DNA of 64,000 nt from XYD12-FULL-36-8 sp964391015. Its GTDB lineage: Bacteria; Bacteroidota; Ignavibacteria; Ignavibacteriales; Ignavibacteriaceae. The notes below the pieces were generated by a model. The model did not search any database. It saw nothing but the letters and a program-made list of their open reading frames with translations, and was not told where the DNA came from. Positions 35,976 through 44,233 of the stretch are shown here, one piece after another; position 1 is the stretch's first letter, and each line of letters starts with the position of its first letter. The stretch lies in assembly GCA_964391015.1 (NCBI GenBank), contig CAYMKU010000001.1:62001-126000 (forward strand), read 5' to 3'. A program made the translations under genes and the position numbers.

Positions 35976-36779
35976 TTAACTGTAGTTGTTCAATTCTATA
36001 TGTGAATCTAATTTTTTACTGAAAATCGGAAAAAGGATTTCCGAAACTCTCTTATGTCCGATTTCATTAACTTTAATTAAATCACCACAGAAAAGAAATT
36101 TCTCTTCTTTATTGAAAGTGTCATAGAGATTTACGTAAGTTTCATTGTCTAGCAATCGACGGTCATTCATAAATTTATGTAATTTGTAAGATAACAAATT
36201 CTCAAAAAGGGACCTTGGTCGCGGGATGGGGCTAGTAATTATTAATATTTTATTCAAGGATTTACAATATTCTAATAGCTTCACTGATAGGGTTAAATAA
36301 TTTTTAAATACTTGATTCCAATTTCCTAAAACCAAACCCAGGAAATAATTAATCTCTCTGAATACAATTCGAACTTTTAAGAAAATTTTATTCTCCCCTT
36401 TTGAAGTTTGAAAATAAGTCTCTCTACCCTTACAACTTTTCTCCCATCTGAAATTCCAATCAATTCTCTCCATATGAAATTGTCGGACAAATTTGCTGTT
36501 TTTATCGACATATTTAGAATATAGTTTTGAAGAAAGTAAAATAGGTTCAGTTCTCAAATGGAACAGTATCCAATCTGGATTTTCAACCATAATCGCCTCT
36601 TTAATTTTCTCATAACTGCCACTGATACTGTCATATCTGATTATTTTTATGGTGATTATTACATCGCTGCTTTTTTCTATATTTTTCTTTAGCAGTTGGT
36701 GATAAAGTAAACTTGGTTCAATATTATCTTGCACAGGAAAGCAACCACCAACAATTAATAATTTAATATAATTAGACAT
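35976..36779 (-). CDS. Degenerate SGNH/GDSL-hydrolase-like protein
   Basis: The 267-residue protein has the outline of an SGNH hydrolase: an N-terminal strand ending LLIVGGCFP where the GDS(L) block should be, NPDWILFHLRTEP in the middle, and a C-terminal block GDLIKVNEIGHKRVSEILFP resembling DxxHxNxxGH. The nucleophile Ser is missing (GGCF, with a Cys nearby) and the catalytic His is replaced by Lys. Activity is thus doubtful. ATG 36779 is preferred; a TTG at 36797 would overlap the CitE-like gene. Context suggests surface glycan or secondary metabolism. Confidence 0.6.
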   Translation of the reverse strand: MSNYIKLLIVGGCFPVQDNIEPSLLYHQLLKKNIEKSSDVIITIKIIRYDSISGSYEKIKEAIMVENPDWILFHLRTEPILLSSKLYSKYVDKNSKFVRQFHMERIDWNFRWEKSCKGRETYFQTSKGENKIFLKVRIVFREINYFLGLVLGNWNQVFKNYLTLSVKLLEYCKSLNKILIITSPIPRPRSLFENLLSYKLHKFMNDRRLLDNETYVNLYDTFNKEEKFLFCGDLIKVNEIGHKRVSEILFPIFSKKLDSHIELNNYS

Positions 36780-36786
36780 ATTGTTT

Positions 36787-37725
36787 TTACATTTCAAGTA
36801 AATATCTCTTTGCGGCTAAATATTCTTGTGGTGATATGATAATTCGTTCTATTATGTCAAAAGAAAAACTTCTTTCCCCGCTAAAATTATCTTCATAATG
36901 CTTAACAATTCTTCGGGCACTGTCTTTTAAACTCTCCAATACCACATTTTCTTCAGTATAAAAATCCGTACTTATTAATGGAATTAAATAATTTTCGTCA
37001 CACAATTTCAATTGATCGATTGATAATGTAATTTGTCCGCAAGTTCCATTTGTCATTTTTAATAATCTAATGACCATTTTTTTAAATTTTTCGTCATCAT
37101 TTAGTCTCAGAAATGGAGAGTTGATAAATAACATGTTATACTTATCCGTTATACTTGATAAATAATTTATCCACTCCCAATATTTTTCTGAATCCTGGTG
37201 ATAAAATGGGAAATAACAGTTATCATAATTGAAGTCGCAGTGGCCAAAAGCTACCTTGTTAATAATCCTTGTAGAGTACTCAATGATATTTCGAAGATTC
37301 GCGAATGATTTTTTATTTTCGATTATAGGAATTATTTCGGAGATATTATTACATTCTTTCTTTAAAATTTCGTTGCAGATTTGTATATCTTTTTCATTAT
37401 TAATTTTGGGGAGAAACATACATTCTAAATTAATATTACCTTCAATTTCATTAATCGCTTCCAGATCGAAAAAGAAATCACTAGATCCTAGAACATTAAC
37501 TCGAAAACCAATTTGGGGATTACAAAACGAATTTCTCAATGTCTGGATAGTCGTGATTACTTTTTCTCTATTTATTTTTTTTGCATCTGGATTTGGTAAA
37601 TCTCTAACCACATCTTCTAAATCGAAGCAGAGCACTGCCTCTAAATCAAATATTAATCGTGCAAATTCAATGATATTAGTTTCGGTAGGTCGGGCAAAAT
37701 GATACTTCTTTATAAGTAAGTCCAT
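36787..37725 (-). CDS. HpcH/HpaI aldolase-CitE-like protein
   Basis: The 312-residue protein resembles citrate lyase beta-type TIM-barrel aldolases. Visible are LCFDLEDVVRD (metal/acid motif), GFRVNVLGSSDFFFDLEAI (substrate-binding Arg), MFLPKINNE, EIIPIIENKKSF (metal Glu) and KVAFGHCDFNYD. Members cleave or condense acyl-CoA with oxaloacetate or glyoxylate, but this one is far from citE and sits beside an SGNH-like and a glycosyltransferase gene. It might act in synthesis of a sugar or acid residue. The reaction is unassigned. Confidence 0.72.
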   Translation of the reverse strand: MDLLIKKYHFARPTETNIIEFARLIFDLEAVLCFDLEDVVRDLPNPDAKKINREKVITTIQTLRNSFCNPQIGFRVNVLGSSDFFFDLEAINEIEGNINLECMFLPKINNEKDIQICNEILKKECNNISEIIPIIENKKSFANLRNIIEYSTRIINKVAFGHCDFNYDNCYFPFYHQDSEKYWEWINYLSSITDKYNMLFINSPFLRLNDDEKFKKMVIRLLKMTNGTCGQITLSIDQLKLCDENYLIPLISTDFYTEENVVLESLKDSARRIVKHYEDNFSGERSFSFDIIERIIISPQEYLAAKRYLLEM

Positions 37726-37788
37726 AATTTATTGATGTTCTAAGAACATGTTAAAACAATAAATAAAAAGATGTCTAATTTTAAATTT

Positions 37789-38883
37789 TCACATTGTTAT
37801 TTTCCTAATTAGAATCGCGCACAATTCGTAAACATCTTCCAGCATAACATCATCAATCAAATCTGATTTACGGATGTAGTATTTATTCTCACCAATCGGT
37901 GCCCAGTTTAATGGATTGGTTGGACCGAAAATGGAAATCTGCGGAGTGTTTGTTGTTCCGGCAACGTGCACAATACCCGTATCGTTAGAAATAAAAAGAG
38001 TGGATTGGGAAATTAAAGCAGCAACTTGGGGAATTGGTTTGTTAAGGAACAAATCAAGCTTAAATGGAACATGATTCACAACATAATTTATTTCTTCTTC
38101 ATCTGAGTTGCTGCCCGTTAAATACATTTTAGCGTTATAATTTTGGTTTAGCAGTTTAATCAGTTCAACATATTTTAAAAGTGACCAGCGATTTTGCTTC
38201 TTCCCTGCTCCGCAATGAAAACCAATTACAATATCTTGCTGTGCAACCCCTATTGATTTCAAAAATTTATCTGCAGAATCAATATCTCTTTCATCAAACG
38301 TAATCTCTGAACGGAAATTATTTGTGTCTATTCCGAAAGGACGAACAATATCTAAAACTCTATCTGCAACATTTGAATCGGGAAATCTTCGCCAGTCAAT
38401 ATCAACAAGTTTATCAAACAGATATGCACTTTCATTTTGCTTTCCATCCAAGTTTTTTGGTCCAATCCTCGTTTTGGAATTGGAAAATCTGCAAATCAAA
38501 TTGCTCGTAAATGAAATGGAAACCGTTACCGGAACAATTGCCACATCATATTTCAGCTTAAGAAGCTTATAAAGATGGATGAGATAGTTTGGCAGAAGTA
38601 ATTTCCTCTTATCAAATAAAAAGAGTTTATCAATAAACCGGTTTTTCACCAACCCAGTGTAATTCTCTGGACTTGCGATAAAGGTAATCCTGCTCTTGGG
38701 ATATTTTTCTTTAATGGCTCTAAGCAAAGATACACATGCAAGCAAATCACCAAGCTGATTATGCTGGCGAACGATTAAAAATTCCTTTGGATTTGAAAAT
38801 TGAGTTATCTGTGTTTCATTTAAGGCGAGAAACTTTTTTAGAATGGAGTGAACAAGTTTAGAATAGTATTTCTTAGCCGACAT
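37789..38883 (-). CDS. Glycosyltransferase family 9 (heptosyltransferase-like)
   Basis: The 364-residue GT9 enzyme has an N-terminal Rossmann half (FLIVRQHNQLGDLLACVSLLRAIKEKYP) and a C-terminal nucleotide-sugar half (VIGFHCGAGKKQNRWSLLKYVELIKLL and FISNDTGIVHVAGTTNTPQISIFGPTNPLNWAP). This layout is that of ADP-heptose:LPS heptosyltransferases acting on the inner leaflet. It is likely to add a core sugar to lipopolysaccharide. It lies between the CitE-like gene and the DUF4834-like gene. Confidence 0.92.
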   Translation of the reverse strand: MSAKKYYSKLVHSILKKFLALNETQITQFSNPKEFLIVRQHNQLGDLLACVSLLRAIKEKYPKSRITFIASPENYTGLVKNRFIDKLFLFDKRKLLLPNYLIHLYKLLKLKYDVAIVPVTVSISFTSNLICRFSNSKTRIGPKNLDGKQNESAYLFDKLVDIDWRRFPDSNVADRVLDIVRPFGIDTNNFRSEITFDERDIDSADKFLKSIGVAQQDIVIGFHCGAGKKQNRWSLLKYVELIKLLNQNYNAKMYLTGSNSDEEEINYVVNHVPFKLDLFLNKPIPQVAALISQSTLFISNDTGIVHVAGTTNTPQISIFGPTNPLNWAPIGENKYYIRKSDLIDDVMLEDVYELCAILIRKITM

Positions 38884-38912
38884 TCATCAAATTCTTACTC
38901 TTAATCTTAGTC

Positions 38913-39110
38913 CTATTCTTCCTTCTCTTTATCTTCATCCCTAATCTCGGTGTATTTCGCATCTTCAATATTTTTGTATTTTGATTGAGCTTCTCGGTTC
39001 CCTTTGATGTCGGGATTATTTTTCCGTGAAGATTTTAGTGAGTTCATAAATATCTTAATGAATTTCCAGATAATGTAAAACAAAATTACATAGATAATGA
39101 ACCTGGTCAT
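38913..39110 (-). CDS. Small membrane protein, DUF4834-like
   Basis: The 65-residue protein has one N-terminal membrane helix (FIIYVILFYIIWKFIKIFM) and an acidic C-terminal tail with DAKYTEIRDED, the pattern of DUF4834 proteins in Bacteroidota and relatives. The function is unknown. Its start overlaps the stop of the deoxynucleoside kinase gene by 4 bases (ATGA), so the two are translationally coupled. Confidence 0.75.
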   Translation of the reverse strand: MTRFIIYVILFYIIWKFIKIFMNSLKSSRKNNPDIKGNREAQSKYKNIEDAKYTEIRDEDKEKEE

Positions 39111-39766
39111 TGTGCCCTCTTTGATTCGGGCTGAAAATATTCAACGAAGGTTCTATCCTCACGTAAAACCTGCCTGAACAATTCTTCAAAATCATTTTCA
39201 CTATTCACAAAATCAATGTCAGTGGAGTTGACAATGAGCAAAGGAGTTGTATTGTATCTAAAAAAGAAATGATTATATGATTCACTTAATTCTTCAATAT
39301 AACTTCGGGTGATGTTCCGCTCAATTTTTCTTCCTCGCTTTTTTATGTTGTACATCAATCTATCAACGGAAGATTGAAGATAGACAACAAGATCAGGCTT
39401 TCTTAAAGTTCGAGAAAGAAGAGGAAACAGAGATTCATAAAGATTCAATTCTTCCCCGCTTAAGTTTAGATAAGCAAATATTCTATCCTTTTCAAATAAA
39501 TAATCGCATACTAGATGTTCGGTGAATAAATTTTCTTGATTCAATTCCTGCTGCTGCTTAAAACGATTTACAAGAAAAAACATTTGCGTCTGAAACGCAT
39601 ACCGTTTCCTGTCCATATAAAAACTTTCGAGGAATGGATTTACTTCAAACTGCTCGACAATTAGCTGCGCACCGAGTTTATCTTTTACCTTCTTAGCCAA
39701 AGAAGTTTTACCAGCACCAATTACACCTTCTATAGCAATGTATTTTACTTCAGAATTTCCGTCCAA
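39107..39766 (-). CDS. Deoxynucleoside kinase (dAdo/dGuo kinase family)
   Basis: The 219-residue P-loop kinase salvages deoxynucleosides. It has Walker A EGVIGAGKTS near the N-terminus, the DLVVYLQSSVDRLMYNIKKRGRKIERN LID segment, and SEDYHFFF-type helix SESYNHFFFRYNTTPLLIVNSTDIDFV. The dNK/dGK/dAK distinction cannot be made reliably. TTG at 39766 with AGGGA upstream is the only reasonable start. It follows folB and folK in one run, a linkage often seen in this phylum. Confidence 0.9.
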   Translation of the reverse strand: MDGNSEVKYIAIEGVIGAGKTSLAKKVKDKLGAQLIVEQFEVNPFLESFYMDRKRYAFQTQMFFLVNRFKQQQELNQENLFTEHLVCDYLFEKDRIFAYLNLSGEELNLYESLFPLLSRTLRKPDLVVYLQSSVDRLMYNIKKRGRKIERNITRSYIEELSESYNHFFFRYNTTPLLIVNSTDIDFVNSENDFEELFRQVLREDRTFVEYFQPESKRAQ

Positions 39767-39781
39767 AATTTTCCCTTAATA

Positions 39782-40279
39782 TCAACTGATTTTATATTTT
39801 GTTTTTCTAATTATAGTTTTAGAAATATCTTCAGTGCAAATATCACTAATTTTTTGCTTTAATGCAGGATGAAAATAATCAGAAGCAATTTCTTTCAGCG
39901 GAATCAAAACAAAATCCCGATCTTCAATTCCGTAATGCGGCACTGTCACAAGCTCATTTTCGAAAATAACATCGTTAAAGAACAGAAGGTCAAGATCAAT
40001 TTTTCTTGGTCCCCATTTAGTTGATTTTTTTCTGCCAAGTTCGATCTCAAGCTTTTTTAGATAATCAAATAACTCAATTAGTTCAAAAGAAGTTCTTACT
40101 TTGATAACTGCATTTAAAAAATTGGATTGATTCTCACTCCCAAGAGGTTTTGTTTCATAAACTGACGATGGATTTACCATTTTAATTTTTGAATTTTGAC
40201 TTAACCTAGCTATCGCCGCCTTAATATAATTTATTCTATCTCCCATATTTGAACCGAGGGCAATAAATGCGGTGTTCAA
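39782..40279 (-). CDS. folK: 2-amino-4-hydroxy-6-hydroxymethyldihydropteridine pyrophosphokinase
   Basis: HPPK transfers pyrophosphate from ATP in folate synthesis. Motifs: FIALGSNMGDRINYIKAAI at the N-terminus, SSVYETKPLGSENQSNFLNAV, and KWGPRKIDLDLLFFND with the Mg-binding aspartates. The open frame reaches a GTG at 40351 inside folB, but family proteins begin at the strand NTAFIALGSN. I therefore place the start at TTG 40279 (165 residues). The GTG start would add 24 non-family residues. folB ends 28 bases upstream of this start. Confidence 0.92.
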   Translation of the reverse strand: MNTAFIALGSNMGDRINYIKAAIARLSQNSKIKMVNPSSVYETKPLGSENQSNFLNAVIKVRTSFELIELFDYLKKLEIELGRKKSTKWGPRKIDLDLLFFNDVIFENELVTVPHYGIEDRDFVLIPLKEIASDYFHPALKQKISDICTEDISKTIIRKTKYKIS

Positions 40280-40307
40280 AAAACTTTTGTCTTCTCCCTT
40301 TAATTGC

Positions 40308-40682
40308 TTAAGATAATTCCGACCTGTCTTTTTCAACTTCAATCTCAACACAATCTACAACTCCGCCTAACGGAGGATTATTTTTTCGTACTCTTACAAT
40401 AACTTTTTGTATTCTTACAAAATTTCTAAGTAATTCATCTGCAATTCTTGATGCGAGCGATTCAATCAAATAGTATTTTTGTTCAAGAGCCATTTTATAT
40501 AGAAACTTGTAAACTGCATTGTAATCTATCGTCTGCCTAAGATGATCATTCTTCGCTGCTTCCGAGAAATCAGTATAAATATCAACATCGGCTTCAAACT
40601 TACCACCAACACTCTGTTCCTCTGAAAGTACACCATGGTAACCGTAAAAGGTGGCTTTCTTAATCCGAATTATATTGTTCAT
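40308..40682 (-). CDS. folB: Dihydroneopterin aldolase
   Basis: The 124-residue DHNA enzyme cleaves dihydroneopterin to 6-hydroxymethyl-dihydropterin, the substrate of the FolK encoded next. Family marks are KATFYGYHGVLSEEQSVGGKFEADVDI with the pterin-site Glu, TIDYNAVYKF, YLIESLASRIADELL and KVIVRVRKNNPPLGGVVDCVEIEV. Length and start (ATG 40682) are normal. It lies 28 bases from EamA and precedes folK. Confidence 0.96.
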   Translation of the reverse strand: MNNIIRIKKATFYGYHGVLSEEQSVGGKFEADVDIYTDFSEAAKNDHLRQTIDYNAVYKFLYKMALEQKYYLIESLASRIADELLRNFVRIQKVIVRVRKNNPPLGGVVDCVEIEVEKDRSELS

Positions 40683-40710
40683 AAATTTTTCCTAAACTAT
40701 AAATAGTCAT

Positions 40711-41634
40711 TTATTTCGAATTGCCTTCTAAAGATTTAAACCTAGCTAAGTTTTTGAAGTTCTTTAAATTTGCTGTAAGCAAACCAAGTAAAACTAAAAT
40801 ACTTCCGAACAAAACTCTGCTTGATAGTTTCTCATAAAAGAATAACCAGCCAATTATTAATGCAATTATCGGAGTAATAAAAGCTATTAGTGAAAGCAAG
40901 ATTACACTCACGCGTTTTAAGAGCCAATAATATGATGTGAAAGTCAATACCGATCCAATTGCAGCAAGATAAATTATTGAAAATAACGCTTTCGAATCCC
41001 AAACTAATTTTGAGATATCTTCAGTGAAAAAGCCCATTATCACTAAGGAAATTCCTGCCAACAACATTGGAATGAAATTCATTGATAGAGGATTGAGATG
41101 ATGCCCGTATTTCTTTAATGTCACTGCAATTCCAGCTTGCATAACAGCACTGGTAACTATTGCCAGCATACCCCAGATATATAAGCCAATATTGACATTC
41201 AAACCATCGTAAAAAATTATAACAATACCTGTAAAACCAAAAATAATCCCGAGTATTTTGTAAACATCTATTACTTCCGAGGGAATCGCCATGAAGGAAA
41301 AGAATGCTACAAAGAAAGGATAAACAGCAAATAATACTGAAGCCAATCCTGATGGGACAAACTGTTCAGCCCAATAAACCAGCGCAAAAGGAAAAACAAA
41401 AGAACCAAAAGCCATTATAAGATATAAGCTAATTGAAATTTTATCGGTTTGAATCCGAACGCTCCTAAATTTCATGATAATTAAAATCAACATTGAAGCA
41501 AGAGTGAATCTTAATCCGACAGATACTAAGGGTGTCAGCGATTCAAGACCCAACCTAATTGCACCCCAGGTTGATCCCCACGCAAGGCAAATCAAACTGA
41601 AGATGATTACTATTTTTAGCTTTTCATTATTCAT
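40711..41634 (-). CDS. DMT-superfamily (EamA) transporter
   Basis: The 307-residue protein has ten hydrophobic helices in two EamA repeats (AWGSTWGAIRLGLESLTPLVSVGLRF in the first; AIGSVLTFTSYYWLLKRVSVILLSLIAFITPIIALIIGWLFFYEK in the second). Members export metabolites or amino acids; the substrate is not deducible. Its ATG overlaps the pgeF stop (TAATG), so it is translated with that gene. Confidence 0.93.
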   Translation of the reverse strand: MNNEKLKIVIIFSLICLAWGSTWGAIRLGLESLTPLVSVGLRFTLASMLILIIMKFRSVRIQTDKISISLYLIMAFGSFVFPFALVYWAEQFVPSGLASVLFAVYPFFVAFFSFMAIPSEVIDVYKILGIIFGFTGIVIIFYDGLNVNIGLYIWGMLAIVTSAVMQAGIAVTLKKYGHHLNPLSMNFIPMLLAGISLVIMGFFTEDISKLVWDSKALFSIIYLAAIGSVLTFTSYYWLLKRVSVILLSLIAFITPIIALIIGWLFFYEKLSSRVLFGSILVLLGLLTANLKNFKNLARFKSLEGNSK

Positions 41635-42371
41635 TAATTTTCTCTCATCGCAATAACTCCAAATGCTCTGCCTGAAACTTCACCATCTCTGCGATATGAA
41701 TGAAGCAGGTCTTTCATTTCATAAGAACATAATGACGAGATTTGAATATTCTCTCTAATTAAACCAAATTCAAGCATGATGTCCTTGTTCATGTTTTGAA
41801 GATTCAGTAAGTATTTCGAATTCTTTTTGATCGAGTATTGTTCAGCAAATAAAGAAGCAACTTCCTCACCCACTTCATAATTTTTTTGATTAATTGATGG
41901 CGCAATATAAGCAACTAAGCTGCTTGGTTTAGAATTAAAATCATTTTCAAGTTTTGATAAAACTTTTAATAAAATTTTCTTTTCAGTTCCTCTCCAGCCC
42001 GAATGAACAGCCGCAATAATTTTGTTCTGAATATCAAACAAGAAAATTGCCGGACAATCAGCACTGCTTATTGCTAATCCTAAATTTGGTTTATTTGTAA
42101 TCATTGCATCACTTTCGCCGCAGTTAATATCTTCCTCAATAAATGTAACTCTATCTCCATGGACTTGTTTTTGTGTAGCTACTGCAGATTCGCTAAGTCC
42201 TAATCGCTTAAAAAAATATCTTCTGTTCCGAAAAACTTTTTCTCTAGAATCCTCTACGGACAAAGACATATTAAAATAGTATGGATCACCACGCTTCAGA
42301 CCAATTTTAGTTGAAAAGCCGAATACAATCTGAGGGAAGCGGTTAAGTAAACTAGATTTTAGAACCAGCAT
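41634..42371 (-). CDS. pgeF: PgeF/YfiH-type multicopper polyphenol oxidase family protein (purine nucleoside phosphorylase/peptidoglycan editing)
   Basis: The 245-residue DUF152 protein has KQVHGDRVTFIEE, CGESDAMITNKPNLGLAISSADCPAIFLFD, AAVHSGWRGTEKKIL and SSLCSYEMKDLLHSYRRDGEVSGRAFGVIAM. These hold the His-Cys-His zinc site of the family. Members act on adenosine/inosine and on muropeptides. First gene of the pgeF-eamA-folB-folK-dNK run, divergent from surE across 229 bases. Confidence 0.92.
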   Translation of the reverse strand: MLVLKSSLLNRFPQIVFGFSTKIGLKRGDPYYFNMSLSVEDSREKVFRNRRYFFKRLGLSESAVATQKQVHGDRVTFIEEDINCGESDAMITNKPNLGLAISSADCPAIFLFDIQNKIIAAVHSGWRGTEKKILLKVLSKLENDFNSKPSSLVAYIAPSINQKNYEVGEEVASLFAEQYSIKKNSKYLLNLQNMNKDIMLEFGLIRENIQISSLCSYEMKDLLHSYRRDGEVSGRAFGVIAMREN

Positions 42372-42445
42372 TAGTAGTTTATTTTTCCATAAAAATGACG
42401 GACAAATTTAAGTAAATTTTGTTGTGTTAAATAATGGATTGTGTG

Positions 42446-42454
42446 TGCTATAAT
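42446..42454 (+). promoter_or_regulatory. Extended -10 promoter candidate upstream of surE
   Basis: TGCTATAAT (extended -10, TGnTATAAT) lies in the 229-base divergent gap. The -35 region is poor (TTAAAT at about the correct distance). It would give a surE leader of about 140 bases. Predicted by eye only. Confidence 0.35.
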
Positions 42455-42600
42455 GTTCCTCACACAGCAATATTACGACTCACAAAATCAAGCTAATTCA
42501 ATTGTTTCCACAAATCCATTATTAAATTCAAAGTATGTAAATTAGTACTGTTCTTTATGTTTTTAATAATTTTGAATTAACCAAATCACTCAGGAGCAAT

Positions 42601-43380
42601 TTGAAAATTTTAGTATCAAACGACGATGGAATAGACTCATTAGGTATCTCTGCACTAGTCAAATCATTGAAAGAAATTGCTGAAGTCACTGTAGTTGCAC
42701 CACAATACGAACAAAGCGCAGTCGGCCATGCAATTACCATGAAAATACCATTAAGGGTAACACCATATTATAAGAATGGTGATTTCTTTGGTTACGCCGT
42801 TGATGGAACCCCAGCCGATTGTGTAAAAATGGGAATTAGAAATATCATGAAGGAAGCACCTGATCTTGTAGTTTCAGGAATTAATCACGGATCAAATACA
42901 GCGATCAATATTATTTATTCTGGGACAGTTTCAGCCGCTCGTGAAGCTACTATAATGGATGTCCCCTCAATAGCCATCTCTATAACAAGTCATGATGCCA
43001 AAGATTTTAGTTATGCCGCACAATTAGCAAAAAGATTGGCTCTAAAAATGAAATCTTATAAGCTTCCTATCGGTACGATGCTGAACGTTAATGTGCCCGA
43101 TGTTCCTAAAGAACAAATCGCAGGTATTATTGTAACTAAACAAGGGAAAGCAAAATGGGATGACATTTATGAACAGAGAAAAGATCCATACGGAAGAGAT
43201 TACTACTGGTTAACCGGAAAACTATTGGAAGTTGATACTAACTCTGATATTGACCAGGCAGCTATTCGTAATAATTTCGTATCAGTAACACCAATTCATT
43301 TTGATCTAACCGACTATGATACCTTTGAAAAAATGAAAGGCTGGCACATAGAGAGCTTAATAAATGAAAAAGAAACTTGA
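42601..43380 (+). CDS. surE: 5'/3'-nucleotidase SurE
   Basis: The 259-residue metal-dependent phosphatase dephosphorylates nucleoside monophosphates and other phosphate esters. VSNDDGIDSLG at the N-terminus carries the two metal-binding Asp residues. Then come APQYEQSAVGHAIT, GTPADCVKMG, VVSGINHGSNTAINIIYSGTVSAARE and FVSVTPIHFDLTDY. The start is TTG at 42601 with GGAG seven bases upstream, giving the exact family N-terminus. It overlaps the PhzF gene by 17 bases and probably opens an operon. Confidence 0.96.
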   Translation: MKILVSNDDGIDSLGISALVKSLKEIAEVTVVAPQYEQSAVGHAITMKIPLRVTPYYKNGDFFGYAVDGTPADCVKMGIRNIMKEAPDLVVSGINHGSNTAINIIYSGTVSAAREATIMDVPSIAISITSHDAKDFSYAAQLAKRLALKMKSYKLPIGTMLNVNVPDVPKEQIAGIIVTKQGKAKWDDIYEQRKDPYGRDYYWLTGKLLEVDTNSDIDQAAIRNNFVSVTPIHFDLTDYDTFEKMKGWHIESLINEKET

Positions 43381-44233
43381 AATATTCCAGATAGACGCTT
43401 TTACCGATTTACCATTTAAAGGAAATCCTGCCGGAGTATGTATTGGTGATGGCCTAACTTCTAGCGAAAAGCAATTAATCGCAAGAGAAATGAACCTCTC
43501 CGAAACCGCCTTTATTTCAAAATCGGAAATAGCTGATTACAAACTGCGATGGTTTACTCCAACCTCTGAAGTGAAAATTTGCGGTCATGCAACCATCGCA
43601 TCTCTTCACTTTTTAAATGAAAAGCGTAAATTGAAAGATGGTGGTCGGATAAAATTTGAAACGCTTTCTGGAATCTTGAATTGCTACCGCAGTAAAAATC
43701 GCTATTTCATGCAGCTACCAATTCCTAAAATCTCAGTTTACGTAAATTCCCAGAAGGAATTACTTAATGTTCTTGGATTAAATATAAACCAACTTGATAA
43801 GACGACACCATTTCTAATCGTGAATCGGGAAACATGCTATATTCATGTGAAAAAACTAATTGATCTTAAAAATATTCAACCAAATTATAATGAACTTCTA
43901 AATCTTGGAAAACGGAAAAAAGAATTTAGAATCATAGTTGCCTATACTAAAGAATCAATTGAAAGAAAAAACTCTGCTCACAGTCGTTGCTTTGCTCCAT
44001 ATTACGGAATAAATGAAGATCCTGTTACAGGTTCAACCAATGGTCCGTTGCTTTTAGTTCTGAAAAAGCTCAAACTTCTTTATCAAAAAAATGAAACCAT
44101 CAATGTCACATTTGAGCAAGGTGATATCATTGGAAGAAATGGACGAGTAGGTGTTACATTCAATTCTACTAAAAATGAATTATATATCTCAGGTACTGCG
44201 GTAACAATACTAAAAGCAAATTTGGCAATTTGA
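43364..44233 (+). CDS. PhzF-family isomerase-like protein
   Basis: The 289-residue protein has the diaminopimelate-epimerase fold of PhzF: IFQIDAFTDLPFKGNPAGVC, MNLSETAFISK with the catalytic-site Glu, LRWFTPTSEVKICGHATIASLHFL and NEDPVTGSTNGPLLLVL. Activity is unknown for most members; no phenazine genes are present here. It starts inside the end of surE and ends at the VWA gene (TGATG overlap), so the three are translationally linked. Confidence 0.92.
   Translation: MKKKLEIFQIDAFTDLPFKGNPAGVCIGDGLTSSEKQLIAREMNLSETAFISKSEIADYKLRWFTPTSEVKICGHATIASLHFLNEKRKLKDGGRIKFETLSGILNCYRSKNRYFMQLPIPKISVYVNSQKELLNVLGLNINQLDKTTPFLIVNRETCYIHVKKLIDLKNIQPNYNELLNLGKRKKEFRIIVAYTKESIERKNSAHSRCFAPYYGINEDPVTGSTNGPLLLVLKKLKLLYQKNETINVTFEQGDIIGRNGRVGVTFNSTKNELYISGTAVTILKANLAI

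Noticed and set aside
37229..37702. Plus-strand frame of 157 codons
   Set aside because: It is antisense to the CitE-like gene, which shows family motifs.
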